A program made the translations under genes and the position numbers. Below, one piece after another: positions 34,144 through 43,400 of a stretch of DNA of 48,364 nucleotides (positions are counted from its first letter, which is position 1; every line of letters starts with the position of its first letter). The notes under the pieces were generated by a model. That model worked only from the letters and a program-made list of their open reading frames with translations. It did not search any database and was not told the origin of the DNA. The stretch lies in NCBI GenBank assembly GCA_021772985.1, contig JAJFKX010000062.1, positions 1 to 48,364 of the forward strand, in the 5' to 3' direction. The stretch comes from Gammaproteobacteria bacterium. Lineage in GTDB: Bacteria; Pseudomonadota; Gammaproteobacteria; Xanthomonadales; Wenzhouxiangellaceae.

Positions 34144-36780
34144 ATGAAGGCTAATATTATTTTGCGTTCTCTGGCGGTTATTTCGCTGCTTGCTATGCTC
34201 GCGGCATGTGGTGGCGGACCAGCCGGCACAGGAGGCGGGACCCAGCCTCAGAATCCTCCGACGATTCGGATTTCGTCGATAGCTACCACTGTGCCTGCCA
34301 ATCCAACCGGCCTGCTACCTAATTTGGACTTGGCAATTACCGTGCAATTGACGGTTTTGGTCCGCACCGCTGCCGGCACTGCTGTACCTGATGGCACTAT
34401 TGTCAATATGACCACCAATAATGCTGCGTTAGGCACATTGTCAATTGGTGATGATCCTGCCACGACGGCAATTGATGAGTTCCTTAGTCAATTTACACAA
34501 ATCGGCACCGGTACCAGCGGCGGAAATGCGACTTTCTTCTTTACCTCTGGTGCGCTGACAGGTACAGCGATATTAACTGCTTCATCAGCAGATCCGGCTA
34601 CCGGAACCAATTTAACGGCGACCATAAATATTAACGTAACGCCAGTGGTAGACCCACAGGATAGAGTCACCCTGACATTGACTGATTCAACCTTACCGAC
34701 CAATGCTTTTCTGGTGGCTCCATTTATTGGCTCGCCATTTTTAGCTGAGGTCGGCATTCAATTTAGAGGGGCGGATGGGCAGCTGACAAACCCAGCTGGC
34801 GATGAATTTGCGATTAGTATCGCGCCTGCAACTACCGCCACTTATTCAACACCTGATGATCCAGCTACTGATGATATCAACGAATTTGTGTTGTTCAGTG
34901 TTAACGGTCCGGCGCCGGCAGCTGGTGGTGCTACTTCGGTGTTCATCAATTCGAGCACTACACCGGGAACCGCAACTCTTACCGTTGTCGGGACTGATCC
35001 AGTAACCAATGAAAACTTTAGCAACAGTGTAACTGTAACGGTTGCAGATGGCCCTGCTAATGGTGTTCCAGCTTCTGTGTCGGTGCCAATTCCGGCAATA
35101 CCGATATTTGTGCAGGGAATCGGCGGTAATACTTTGCTTACCATTGATTCGATGTTGTTGGATGGTGGTGGCTTGCCTGCAGATGATCCTGCTGATGCAG
35201 GTGCGTTTAACAATGTACTTATAGCGCTTGCGCCACCTCAGCCGAATGGATCAACCCTCAGTGGTACCAATGCAGCCGGTGTGCCGGTCAGCGGCAGTAA
35301 TATAGCGATTAACACAGTAAACGGTTTTGGCAGTTTTGCTTTTACCAGCGGCACCACACCTGGGCCACACGTGATTACAGTTACTGGTGACAGCGCTGAT
35401 AATAATGTGGACAACGGCGTGCAAAACCCAGTCAGCAACACTGGGACGGTGATAGTTGGTGATGGAGTGTTGGCAGGTATCGTACTCGTTTCAGACATAT
35501 TTGGAGGCGTAACCGAAGTATCCGATGCGGTTATGACTGGTACTGCACCAGGTACATTGATGCTGCCGGTGGGGGCAATTGCCAACGATCGTTTTGGTGC
35601 ACCGGTATTGCCTGGTACACCACTTACGTTTGGCAAGGTTGATGCGCCAATTATGGAAGTGATTCCCACCACATTTGTGTTCTCAGGTTTTGATGCAAAT
35701 CCGGCTGAAGGCGATGTTTTCTTCAGCGTAGCAACCAACCCTGGCGATGGTTTTCTGGATGATCCAACCATTATCGATGAGGGTGTAGAAATTGGTGATA
35801 CTGTGATCACCTTCGGGGACGATGTTCCAGACAATTCAGAACTTGAGTCCAGCCGAATCGTTGCAAATGTGCTGAATAACACCTCTTTAAGGGTGACAGA
35901 CGCGTTCAATATTAATGATCCTACCGGGCCAGTGGTTAATGATGGTCCTGCGATTCCTTATGTTATTGGCCGTTCTGAAGCAGGCACCATAGGTGGTTCG
36001 GCGGTTACCGGTCCTGATGGCAGCGCAACAGTGATGCTGACTTATCCCGGTAGTGTGCTTGGGCAACCATTGGTTTTATGGGCTCAGGGTACCCGACCGG
36101 ATGGTGGTGAAACCCAAACAGTGGCGGATGCTGCAACATTGGTATTCCCGGGTCAGGGGCCGGCGTTGATTTCGCTGAGTCCAAGTAATGTTGAGGGTAA
36201 TGGTTCGTCGATGGTGGAAATCTGTGTAACAGATGCCAACGGATTTGGTCTCAGCAACACCGAAATTACCTTTATCGTCAATGGTGATTTCAACTTTAGT
36301 GTATCCGGTGCTCCATTGGTTACTGGCTTTGACGGGTGCGTGACCACCACTGTCACCAGTTCGGGCATCATGTCTTTTGATGATGGCACCACGGTAACTT
36401 TCCTTGCGGCCGGCAGCTCTGCTGATTTGCTGTTAACCGACCCAATGCTGGCTGAGTTGACGGTATCACCCAGTGCGTTGGCGCTGCCTATGGGTGGTGA
36501 TTCAGGGATGGTAACGGTCAGTGTGACCGGCGCCGATGGCAGTGCTGCAGGTGGAGCAGTAATTACTGCTGAATGTACCACTGATGTATCAATTGATGCC
36601 ACAATGGGAATCACTGATGGTACTGGAACAGCACCGTTTGTCATTACTGCAGATGTTGATGATGTTGTTGGTTCATGTGCTTTCACTACCATTGTTGATG
36701 GTCAATTCGTTGGTGATACTGTAGGTATTAATGCACCAGGCGGTGGTGGAATTGGTGTTAGCCCCGGTCCTGGCGGCTAA
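34144..36780 (+). CDS. Large Ig-like-domain surface lipoprotein
   Basis: This 878-residue protein begins with the lipoprotein signal SLLAMLAACGGG (Cys at about residue 22). It is otherwise made of tandem beta-rich, Thr/Gly/Ala/Asp-rich units of about 90-130 residues, resembling bacterial Ig-like (Big_1/invasin-type) domains. Examples are GTATLTVVGTDPVT-like and GSATVMLTYPGS-like closing strands. Only the last two units contain paired cysteines (EICVTD with DGCVTT; TAECTT with GSCAFT), which suggests disulfides. The C-terminus is GGGGIGVSPGPGG. The ATG at 34144 has AAAGGA upstream; the frame is open earlier but without a signal peptide. It follows pilQ by 92 bp with no terminator between them, so it may be co-transcribed. 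A surface adhesin or pilus-linked scaffold is possible, but no function can be read from the sequence. Confidence 0.75.
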   Translation: MKANIILRSLAVISLLAMLAACGGGPAGTGGGTQPQNPPTIRISSIATTVPANPTGLLPNLDLAITVQLTVLVRTAAGTAVPDGTIVNMTTNNAALGTLSIGDDPATTAIDEFLSQFTQIGTGTSGGNATFFFTSGALTGTAILTASSADPATGTNLTATININVTPVVDPQDRVTLTLTDSTLPTNAFLVAPFIGSPFLAEVGIQFRGADGQLTNPAGDEFAISIAPATTATYSTPDDPATDDINEFVLFSVNGPAPAAGGATSVFINSSTTPGTATLTVVGTDPVTNENFSNSVTVTVADGPANGVPASVSVPIPAIPIFVQGIGGNTLLTIDSMLLDGGGLPADDPADAGAFNNVLIALAPPQPNGSTLSGTNAAGVPVSGSNIAINTVNGFGSFAFTSGTTPGPHVITVTGDSADNNVDNGVQNPVSNTGTVIVGDGVLAGIVLVSDIFGGVTEVSDAVMTGTAPGTLMLPVGAIANDRFGAPVLPGTPLTFGKVDAPIMEVIPTTFVFSGFDANPAEGDVFFSVATNPGDGFLDDPTIIDEGVEIGDTVITFGDDVPDNSELESSRIVANVLNNTSLRVTDAFNINDPTGPVVNDGPAIPYVIGRSEAGTIGGSAVTGPDGSATVMLTYPGSVLGQPLVLWAQGTRPDGGETQTVADAATLVFPGQGPALISLSPSNVEGNGSSMVEICVTDANGFGLSNTEITFIVNGDFNFSVSGAPLVTGFDGCVTTTVTSSGIMSFDDGTTVTFLAAGSSADLLLTDPMLAELTVSPSALALPMGGDSGMVTVSVTGADGSAAGGAVITAECTTDVSIDATMGITDGTGTAPFVITADVDDVVGSCAFTTIVDGQFVGDTVGINAPGGGGIGVSPGPGG

Positions 36781-36795
36781 ACCATATGGTTGATG

Positions 36796-36824
36796 AAAAA
36801 CGCACCTTCGGGTGCGTTTTTTTT
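36796..36824 (+). terminator. Rho-independent terminator with TTCG loop
   Basis: CGCACC and GGTGCG close a TTCG tetraloop, with As before and eight Ts after. The As allow function in both directions. It lies 15 bp after the Ig-like lipoprotein stop and ends that transcript. Confidence 0.93.
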
Positions 36825-37002
36825 ATGCCTGCCACTTATAAAGCAACAGTGGATGTGGAAATTTGATGAAGCTGGTTGAATGCATTTGGCAACAGCTGAA
36901 ACAGCAGGCAAAATACAAATCGGTTCTGCTATAAATAAAATGGTTATGAGTGCATCTGAATCCGTTACTGATTCTGAAACCGGGCATCGTTCTGAGGCGA
37001 GT

Positions 37003-38388
37003 ATGATGCAGTCACAGCTGGACATTTGCCGCTCAGCCTGGCTAGCCAAACCTCCATCGATAACTGAGCGACTAACTGACCTGGGTAAGTTACAACAGCA
37101 GTTAGGCCAATACACCGATAAGTTGATAAGCGCTATTTCGGAAGACTTTGGCCATCGACCATTTGCTGAGTCGATGCTTGGTGATGTGCTCCAGGTACAA
37201 TCTGAAATCAAATACACCAAAGCTCATTTGAAGGCCTGGTGCAAGCGGCAACATCAAACGGTTGATTGGAAATACTGGCCTGCGCAGGCGTGGTTGCAGT
37301 ATCAGCCGTTGGGTGTGATTGGTATTGTCAGTCCATGGAATTATCCATTAACGTTGACCCTGATGCCGATGGTGTCTGCACTGGCTGCAGGCAATCATGT
37401 CATGCTCAAGCCATCTGAATATACACCGGCAACCAATCAGGTTTTAAAGGCTTTAATTGCTGATGTTTTCCCACCCGAGAAAGTCACCGTTGTGACTGGT
37501 GCAGCAGCAGTGTCGGCAGCGTTTAGCAGCTTGCCGTTTGATCATTTATTGTTCACTGGGTCAACACAGATAGGTAAAAAAGTGATGGCTGCAGCCGCTC
37601 AAAACCTAACCCCTGTGACTTTGGAGTTGGGTGGAAAGTCTCCAGCTATTGTTGCCAGCAGCAAAAATTTTGAACGCAGTGTCGCGTCAATTGTTACCGG
37701 CAAACTATTCAATGCAGGCCAAACCTGCATTGCGCCGGATTATGTATTGGTTCCTAAGGGTATGCTTGAGCCATTTGTAACTGCAGCCAAGACAGCTGCC
37801 GGACGGGCCTATCCTGGTTTTAACACCAATGATGAATACACCAGTATTATTCATCAGGCGCACTATCAGCGATTATTGGACATGCTCGCTGAAGCGGTCC
37901 GACGTGGGGTGAAATTTGAGCCGCTTTTCGAAGTGCCGCATGATGCACAAAGGCGCAGGGTAACTCCGACTCTGGTTTTGAACCCTGCTGTTGAGCTTGG
38001 GCTGATGCAGGAGGAAATTTTTGGGCCGATTTTACCAGTGCTTGAAGTGGATGATTTTAGCGCCGCAATCAAATTCATCAAAAATCGCGCACGGCCATTA
38101 TCCTTATATATATTTGGTGCTGACAGAGTGCAGCATGAACAACTTTTAAACGAGGTTCGTGTTGGTGGAGTGTGCATTAATGACACCTTGTTGCATATGA
38201 CCCAATTACAATTGCCCTTTGGTGGTGTCGGAGATAGTGGGATGGGGCAATATCACGGCTGGTATGGATTCGAGCGCTTTTCCAAAGCCCAGCCAGTCTA
38301 CCGGCAATCACGTTTATCAGGTTCAAAAATGTTCCGTCCGCCGTTTGGCCCCTGGAAACGTAAAGTGATGCGCTGGTTAGGCGGTTAA
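37003..38388 (+). CDS. Coniferyl-aldehyde-dehydrogenase-like aldehyde dehydrogenase
   Basis: This NAD(P)-dependent enzyme oxidises aldehydes to acids. Visible motifs are the NAD site GIVSPWNYPLTL and LLFTGSTQIGKKV, the general-base Glu in LELGGKSP, and the catalytic Cys in FNAGQTCIAPDY. LMQEEIFGPILPV and LPFGGVGDSGMGQYHG are also present. The latter and the C-terminal FRPPFGPWKRK fit the class 3/coniferyl-aldehyde group. The frame opens with ATG at 36880 and 36940, but GAGG lies six bases before the ATG at 37003, and the homologous region begins there, giving 461 residues. It is followed closely by an unrelated methyltransferase gene. Confidence 0.87.
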   Translation: MMQSQLDICRSAWLAKPPSITERLTDLGKLQQQLGQYTDKLISAISEDFGHRPFAESMLGDVLQVQSEIKYTKAHLKAWCKRQHQTVDWKYWPAQAWLQYQPLGVIGIVSPWNYPLTLTLMPMVSALAAGNHVMLKPSEYTPATNQVLKALIADVFPPEKVTVVTGAAAVSAAFSSLPFDHLLFTGSTQIGKKVMAAAAQNLTPVTLELGGKSPAIVASSKNFERSVASIVTGKLFNAGQTCIAPDYVLVPKGMLEPFVTAAKTAAGRAYPGFNTNDEYTSIIHQAHYQRLLDMLAEAVRRGVKFEPLFEVPHDAQRRRVTPTLVLNPAVELGLMQEEIFGPILPVLEVDDFSAAIKFIKNRARPLSLYIFGADRVQHEQLLNEVRVGGVCINDTLLHMTQLQLPFGGVGDSGMGQYHGWYGFERFSKAQPVYRQSRLSGSKMFRPPFGPWKRKVMRWLGG

Positions 38389-38427
38389 CATTGACGTGGA
38401 TCAACACTATTTCGCTGGCGCCTGCTG

Positions 38428-39045
38428 ATGCGGGCTGACGTTACATTGCCATTTGCTCCAGCTGCGGAGCGCAATAAGCAGGCAATATTAGAGGTATTGA
38501 TCGATCGTTTATCAAGACAGGGTCTGGTACTGGAAATCGGTTCGGGGACTGGCCAGCATGTGGTGCATTTTGCGCGGGCATTCAGTGGCATTCAATGGCA
38601 GCCAAGTGAACGCAGACAAAATCTGCCGGGTCTGAACGCTCAGGTGGCTGCTGCCAATCTGCAGAATATCCTGTTACCGATAGAATTGGATGTGAATTTC
38701 CCACACTGGCCGATCAAGCAGTTCACTGCGGTAGTAGCGGCCAATGTGGCACACATCATGGCGTTATCAGAAGTGCAATTAATGCTGCAAAGGGTGGCTG
38801 AGGGCTTACTGTGTGGTGGGCAGTTTTTTCTATATGGGCCATTTCATCGTAACGGCCAACCAACCTCTCACGGTAACGCCGACTTTGATGTAATGCTGCG
38901 TTCCGCAGACAACCCAGACGGCCATCATCAGGGTATCCGAGATGACCGGGAAATTTTTGCTGCTGCCGCTGATGCTGGATTGATTGTCAGCGAAGATATT
39001 GATATGCCGGCAAATAACCGGATATTGGTGTTGATGAAGCCTTAA
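38428..39045 (+). CDS. DUF938 family SAM-dependent methyltransferase-like protein
   Basis: This 205-residue protein starts with the DUF938 opening PFAPAAERNKQAILEVL. The SAM-binding motif I is VLEIGSGTGQHVVHFA. Other family pieces are QWQPSE, AANVAHIM, and LYGPFHRNGQPTS. The substrate is unknown. It lies 39 bp after the aldehyde dehydrogenase and 13 bp before the sulfoxide reductase gene, so the three may share a transcript. Confidence 0.85.
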   Translation: MRADVTLPFAPAAERNKQAILEVLIDRLSRQGLVLEIGSGTGQHVVHFARAFSGIQWQPSERRQNLPGLNAQVAAANLQNILLPIELDVNFPHWPIKQFTAVVAANVAHIMALSEVQLMLQRVAEGLLCGGQFFLYGPFHRNGQPTSHGNADFDVMLRSADNPDGHHQGIRDDREIFAAAADAGLIVSEDIDMPANNRILVLMKP

Positions 39046-39058
39046 CCCGGAGAATATA

Positions 39059-39523
39059 GTGCAAGACATCGAACGTGAGCTGTTGATACAACAGGTCAAC
39101 GCAGTATTGGACAATGAACCCAATGCGATAGCCAATGCGGCTAATTTATGTGCGCTCATTTTTGCTTCAGTGCCGCGCCTGAACTGGGTTGGTTTTTATT
39201 TTCTTGAGGGTGACACACTGGTGTTGGGCCCTTTTCAGGGAAAACTGGCCTGTACTCGTATTCCGGTCGGCCAAGGCGTGTGCGGTTCTGCAGTGGCTCA
39301 GGGCGAGACTTTACGGATAGACAATGTGCATGGTTTTGATGGTCATATTGCTTGTGATACAGCATCAGAATCTGAATTGGTCGTGCCATTGATCAAGCAT
39401 GAAAAAGTCTGGGGCGTCCTGGATATAGACAGTCCGCATCAACAGCGGTTTGATGAGCAGGATCAAATCATGTTCGAGCAATTGGCCGCAAGCTGGTTGG
39501 CCAATAGTGAATTAAAGCACTAA
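39059..39523 (+). CDS. msrC: Free methionine-(R)-sulfoxide reductase (GAF-domain)
   Basis: This 154-residue GAF-fold enzyme repairs free Met-R-sulfoxide using thioredoxin. The family signature is complete: NWVGFYFLEGDTLVLGPFQG, then KLACTRIPVGQGVCGSAV and HIACDTASESELVVPL. These carry the three conserved cysteines, including the catalytic one. GTG at 39059 has GGAG about seven bases upstream. It is convergent with sixA. Confidence 0.9.
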   Translation: MQDIERELLIQQVNAVLDNEPNAIANAANLCALIFASVPRLNWVGFYFLEGDTLVLGPFQGKLACTRIPVGQGVCGSAVAQGETLRIDNVHGFDGHIACDTASESELVVPLIKHEKVWGVLDIDSPHQQRFDEQDQIMFEQLAASWLANSELKH

Positions 39524-39540
39524 TCGGTCAATTGGTTTTA

Positions 39541-40050
39541 TCAGCTGCTGTTTTTTTCGGGTTTAAACAGCTGCTCTAATTGCCAGTTTTCAGGCAATAG
39601 TGGGCCGTTTCCAGAGAAATTTGCAATGCACCCTGTAGCCATGCCAGTCAGTGTGGCAGTACTGTTTTGTCCCAACCAGCGGACGATACCGTCCAAACTG
39701 GGGTTATGCCCGATCAGTATCAGCCAGCCAGGTTGTTGCTGGAGTTGCTTGTTCAATAAGTTCAGCAGATCACCCGTATAAGCTGCGTAGATTTCATCCA
39801 AGAAATGGATTGCAGATTGGTCTGCATCAGGCATACACATTTGCAGTGTTTGGCGGGTACGCATTGAAGGCGAACACAAAAGTGTGGCTGATGCAGGGAT
39901 ATTGATTTCAGTAAGGTAGTGGTACATTTGCTCGCCTTGAGCATGCCCGCGTTTAGACAGCTCTCGTTCTGAATCACGTTGCATCCCTGTAGCTTGCAGG
40001 GTTTTGGCATGCCGGATAAGCAGCAGGTGTTGAGTATCGGTAGGTGGCAT
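39541..40050 (-). CDS. sixA: Phosphohistidine phosphatase SixA
   Basis: This 169-residue histidine-phosphatase-branch enzyme has the catalytic RHG-type motif LLIRHAKT, followed by SERELSKRGHAQGEQM. The second active-site region is LILIGHNPSLDGIVRWL. SixA removes phosphate from phosphohistidine, in E. coli acting on the nitrogen PTS. It lies downstream of fadE on the same strand, separated by a perfect hairpin. Confidence 0.87.
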   Translation of the reverse strand: MPPTDTQHLLLIRHAKTLQATGMQRDSERELSKRGHAQGEQMYHYLTEINIPASATLLCSPSMRTRQTLQMCMPDADQSAIHFLDEIYAAYTGDLLNLLNKQLQQQPGWLILIGHNPSLDGIVRWLGQNSTATLTGMATGCIANFSGNGPLLPENWQLEQLFKPEKNSS

Positions 40051-40100
40051 GGTTTGTTTCCAGCAAAAAGATTCACCGGATTATGGCATAACCCCAACCA

Positions 40101-40127
40101 CCAGATCTGCCTATGGGGCAGATCTGG
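40101..40127. other. Perfect 11-bp hairpin between fadE and sixA
   Basis: CCAGATCTGCC and GGCAGATCTGG pair perfectly around TATGG. There is no T-run on either side, so it is not a standard terminator. It lies ten bases past the fadE stop in the fadE transcript and could stabilise or process the mRNA. Confidence 0.6.
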
Positions 40128-40136
40128 GCATGATGA

Positions 40137-42605
40137 TTAGGCAGCTTTCTTGCGTAGGCGTTTGCTTAGGCGTTGGCTGGTGGCGGCGCGTAATTCGTCA
40201 TCGTCAAAATCATCGACGGCAATAATTTCCATCGTGCGCCGGTTAACGTCTAATAGTAAATCAGCTTCTTTTTTGCTAAGCAGTTTCTGCTGAAGTGCGT
40301 AGCGGATTTGCTGGGTATAACTGTCACCAATAATGTCACCCTGTCGGATCGCCTTATCCAGCCTGCGGGCTAACGGTTCTGCAGCAATTACTTCAGGTAA
40401 CAATGCTTCCATAGCGCCGATTACATGGCCATCACTGGCAGTTTTGTAAACACCGTCAGTCAAGCGATCACGGGTTTCAGATGGTGATAACAGTAAGCTG
40501 GCGACTTTATGATCCAGACGATCACTAGGCATCTTTTCACGGGTGCCCAGCGGAAAGATGGTCAATTTTAAAAAGCTTGCCAATATCCGGTTGGGGAAAT
40601 TATCAAGCACACCACGTAGAGCCTGTTGGATAGCATAGGTGCAATCGTAAAAGGCCCAGGCAAGAATCGGCTGATCAGCAGCCGGCCGGCCCTGATCTTC
40701 AAACCGCTTGAGCATTGCTGAACCTATATATAATTGGCTGAGCACATCGCCCAGTCGCGCAGAGATACGCTCTTTTTGTTTAAGTTTTCCGCCGAATGTC
40801 AGCATGGTAACGTCTGCGATCAGGGCGAAGGCTGCGGCGTAGCGGCTCAGCTTGCGATAGTAGCGACTGGTTTTGCGGTCACTGGGTACTGCATAAAAAC
40901 GTCCGCTACCCAACCCCATCAGAAAAGCCCGGCAGGCATTGCCAATGGTGTGTCCAATGTGTTGGAATAATAACTGGTCAAAAGTATCCAGCCGTACCGC
41001 TGGATCAGTTATTTGTGCGGCTTGTAATTCTTTTAAAACAAAGGGGTGACAGCGGATTGCACCTTGACCAAAGATCATCATATTACGGGTAAGGATGTTG
41101 GCACCTTCAACGGTGATCGACATGGGTGCTACTTGCCAGGCGCGGCCCAGATAATTACGAGGTCCAAGAATGACGCCTTTACCGGCATGAATATCCATAG
41201 CATCGGAGATGACTTGTCGAGAATTCTCGGTTGCATGGTATTTGGCAATGGCTGATGGTACTGATGGTTTTTCTCCCTGGTCGACGGCAATTGCAGTCAT
41301 TTTGCCAAGTGCACTGGTTGCATACGTCTTGCCGGCCATCCTGGCCAGGGCTTCTTCAACACCTTCGAAGCGGCCAATTGGAATATTGAACTGTTGACGA
41401 ATGCGTGCGTAAGCCCCAGTGGACAGACATGCTAACTTGGCTCCACCGGTGTTGTTGGATGGTAGCGATATTGCCCGGCCTACCGACAGGCATTCAACCA
41501 GCATACGCCAGCCATGCCCCGCCATTTGCGAGCCACCAATCAGCGTATCGATCGGTACAAAAATGTCTTTCCCGCGAATTGGGCCATTCATAAATGGGCT
41601 GTTTAACGGTAGATGACGGCGGCCAATTTCGATACCTTTGATATCGCGCGGTATCAATGCCAGACTGATCCCGATATCTTCAGTGTCACCGAGTAATCCA
41701 TCCGGGTCATAGAGGCGGAAAGCCAGACCGACCACTGTGGCTACCGGAGCCAGGGTTATATAGCGCTTATCAAAAGTCAGGCGCATGCCCAGGACTTGTT
41801 TGCCTTGCCACTCACCCATGCAAACTACACCACGATCAGGAATAGAGGTGGCATCTGAACCAGCCGTGGGTCCGGTCAAACCGAAGCAGGGTATTTCCTT
41901 ACCAACAGCCAAACGCGGCAGGTAGTAATTTTTTTGTTCATCGCTGCCATAGTGCAGCAATAATTCTGCGGGCCCCAGTGAATTAGGTACTGCGATGGTT
42001 GAGCCCGCCACTGCGCTCATGCCGCCCACTTTTTGTAACACTGCCCGATGCGCTAACGCAGAAAATCCCAGGCCACCATATTCCTTTGGAATTATCATTC
42101 CGAAGAAACGCTCATTTTTCATGAATTCCCAGGTTTCAGGTGACATGTCTGCGTCGACATGACAAATCTGCCAATCGTCCAACATGCTGCACAAGGTTTC
42201 ACACTGATCATCCAAAAAGGCTCGTTCTTCCAGTGTCAGTTCCGGTGTGCGTCGGCGCAGCAGTTGTTTCCAGTTCGGGTTGCCGCTGAATAATTCGCCT
42301 TCCCAGCCAACTGTGCCTGCATCCAGTGCGATTTGTTCAGTAGAACTGAGCTTGGGCGTCATCTTAAGGTAGCCGTCCAGCAGGTGGCGGGTAACATGTT
42401 GTTGGCGTATTTTCGGCATATTCAGTGGTATGACCAAGCCAATGAACGCCAGCCAACTGATAGTAAGCCAGGCCCAGTGAATACTGCCAAATAACGTGAA
42501 GCCCAACAAAAGGCCTGCGATAAGGGTGCTCCAGGTCAACAACTTGTTGCCCAGATATGCAGAAAACATTGATGTGCCAATTACCGATAAGACTAACCAC
42601 AACAT
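40137..42605 (-). CDS. fadE: Acyl-CoA dehydrogenase FadE
   Basis: This is the first enzyme of fatty-acid beta-oxidation in gammaproteobacteria. From the ATG at 42605 it has 822 residues, close to E. coli FadE (814). It has two N-terminal membrane segments (about 1-60), an acyl-CoA dehydrogenase core with FGLTGPTAGSDATSIPD, VPNSLGPAELLLHYG and HAGKGVILGPRNYLG, and a long FadE-specific C-terminal domain. An ATG at 42659 is in frame, but it sits inside the palindrome at 42656-42673 and lacks a ribosome-binding site. The ATG at 42605 has AGGAG about 11 bases upstream. It is divergent from a TetR-family gene that is the obvious candidate repressor. Confidence 0.92.
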   Translation of the reverse strand: MLWLVLSVIGTSMFSAYLGNKLLTWSTLIAGLLLGFTLFGSIHWAWLTISWLAFIGLVIPLNMPKIRQQHVTRHLLDGYLKMTPKLSSTEQIALDAGTVGWEGELFSGNPNWKQLLRRRTPELTLEERAFLDDQCETLCSMLDDWQICHVDADMSPETWEFMKNERFFGMIIPKEYGGLGFSALAHRAVLQKVGGMSAVAGSTIAVPNSLGPAELLLHYGSDEQKNYYLPRLAVGKEIPCFGLTGPTAGSDATSIPDRGVVCMGEWQGKQVLGMRLTFDKRYITLAPVATVVGLAFRLYDPDGLLGDTEDIGISLALIPRDIKGIEIGRRHLPLNSPFMNGPIRGKDIFVPIDTLIGGSQMAGHGWRMLVECLSVGRAISLPSNNTGGAKLACLSTGAYARIRQQFNIPIGRFEGVEEALARMAGKTYATSALGKMTAIAVDQGEKPSVPSAIAKYHATENSRQVISDAMDIHAGKGVILGPRNYLGRAWQVAPMSITVEGANILTRNMMIFGQGAIRCHPFVLKELQAAQITDPAVRLDTFDQLLFQHIGHTIGNACRAFLMGLGSGRFYAVPSDRKTSRYYRKLSRYAAAFALIADVTMLTFGGKLKQKERISARLGDVLSQLYIGSAMLKRFEDQGRPAADQPILAWAFYDCTYAIQQALRGVLDNFPNRILASFLKLTIFPLGTREKMPSDRLDHKVASLLLSPSETRDRLTDGVYKTASDGHVIGAMEALLPEVIAAEPLARRLDKAIRQGDIIGDSYTQQIRYALQQKLLSKKEADLLLDVNRRTMEIIAVDDFDDDELRAATSQRLSKRLRKKAA

Positions 42606-42655
42606 GGTGCTGATGACTCCTGATTTTGGTTCATGGTTTAACGCTTTAGAAGCTA

Positions 42656-42673
42656 CCATACGGTAGAGTATGG
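42656..42673. promoter_or_regulatory. Palindromic operator candidate between fadE and the TetR gene
   Basis: CCATAC and GTATGG are perfect inverted arms separated by six bases (GGTAGA). The site lies about 50 bp upstream of the preferred fadE start and 119 bp upstream of the TetR-family gene. It is well placed to control fadE by the divergent regulator. Confidence 0.5.
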
Positions 42674-42791
42674 TTATTCTTTATCTCGGTCAAGTGACTA
42701 GGCTTTGCTGACACCTGGAATATATACATATGGCTGGCATCAACGGCCCATAATCGGCTAGAGTGTTGTATGGACAGAACAGGTTAGATAT

Positions 42792-43385
42792 TTGAACCGG
42801 ATGGGTGCACAACGAGAACGGCAGCAGCTGGCGCGGGAAGATTGGGAACAAGCTGGTCTGCAGATGCTGGCCGAGCGCGGCTTGGTGGGCTTGGCGATTG
42901 AGCCATTGGCGCGCCAATTGGGGGTTACCAAGGGTAGTTTTTACTGGCATTTCAGTGATCGCAGTGAATTGTTGAAATCTGCATTAGCTAAATGGGAAAC
43001 CGTGGATGCGCATAATCTTGCTGTGTTACTGGAAAATGAATTGCCGGCACGAGAAAAGGTGATTCAGTTTTTTCATACCAGCAGCCGTCCACACCTTACC
43101 CATCAGGTATACAGTGCGTTGATCTCTGCGCCGCAAAGAAATAGTCAGGATGAATGGGTTAATCAGCTGTTGCAAAGAGTAGATAATCATCGTATCCAGC
43201 AGCTGAGTCTGGCATTTTCCGAGTTGGATCCTGAGTTGGCCGAATTCCAGGCTCGCCTGGCGTATTATGCATACGTCGGTTTTTTACAGTTGCAGAGCCG
43301 TGGTCTGGCGCCACAGCCGGATACCTTGGCATTTGAACATTACCTTGAGCATCTAATCGCTACTTTGATACCACAGCAACGTTAG
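42792..43385 (+). CDS. TetR-family transcriptional regulator
   Basis: This 197-residue protein has the TetR N-terminal helix-turn-helix: RLARED-type start, then LAIEPLARQLGVTKGSFYWHFSDRSELL (about residues 33-60). A helical ligand-binding domain follows. The TTG at 42792 has AGG eight bases upstream; an ATG three codons later is an alternative. Divergence from fadE and the intergenic palindrome suggest control of fatty-acid degradation, by analogy with PsrA/FadR-type TetR regulators. The ligand is unknown. It is convergent with the oxygenase gene, 15 bp apart. Confidence 0.85.
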   Translation: MNRMGAQRERQQLAREDWEQAGLQMLAERGLVGLAIEPLARQLGVTKGSFYWHFSDRSELLKSALAKWETVDAHNLAVLLENELPAREKVIQFFHTSSRPHLTHQVYSALISAPQRNSQDEWVNQLLQRVDNHRIQQLSLAFSELDPELAEFQARLAYYAYVGFLQLQSRGLAPQPDTLAFEHYLEHLIATLIPQQR

Positions 43386-43400
43386 AGCTGTTTTCACAGC

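Noticed and set aside
34248-36692. Leftward frames opposite the Ig-like lipoprotein, up to 223 codons
   Set aside because: Their Thr/Ser/Val/Pro-rich composition is the complement of the repetitive Gly/Thr/Asp coding strand; no starts or motifs.
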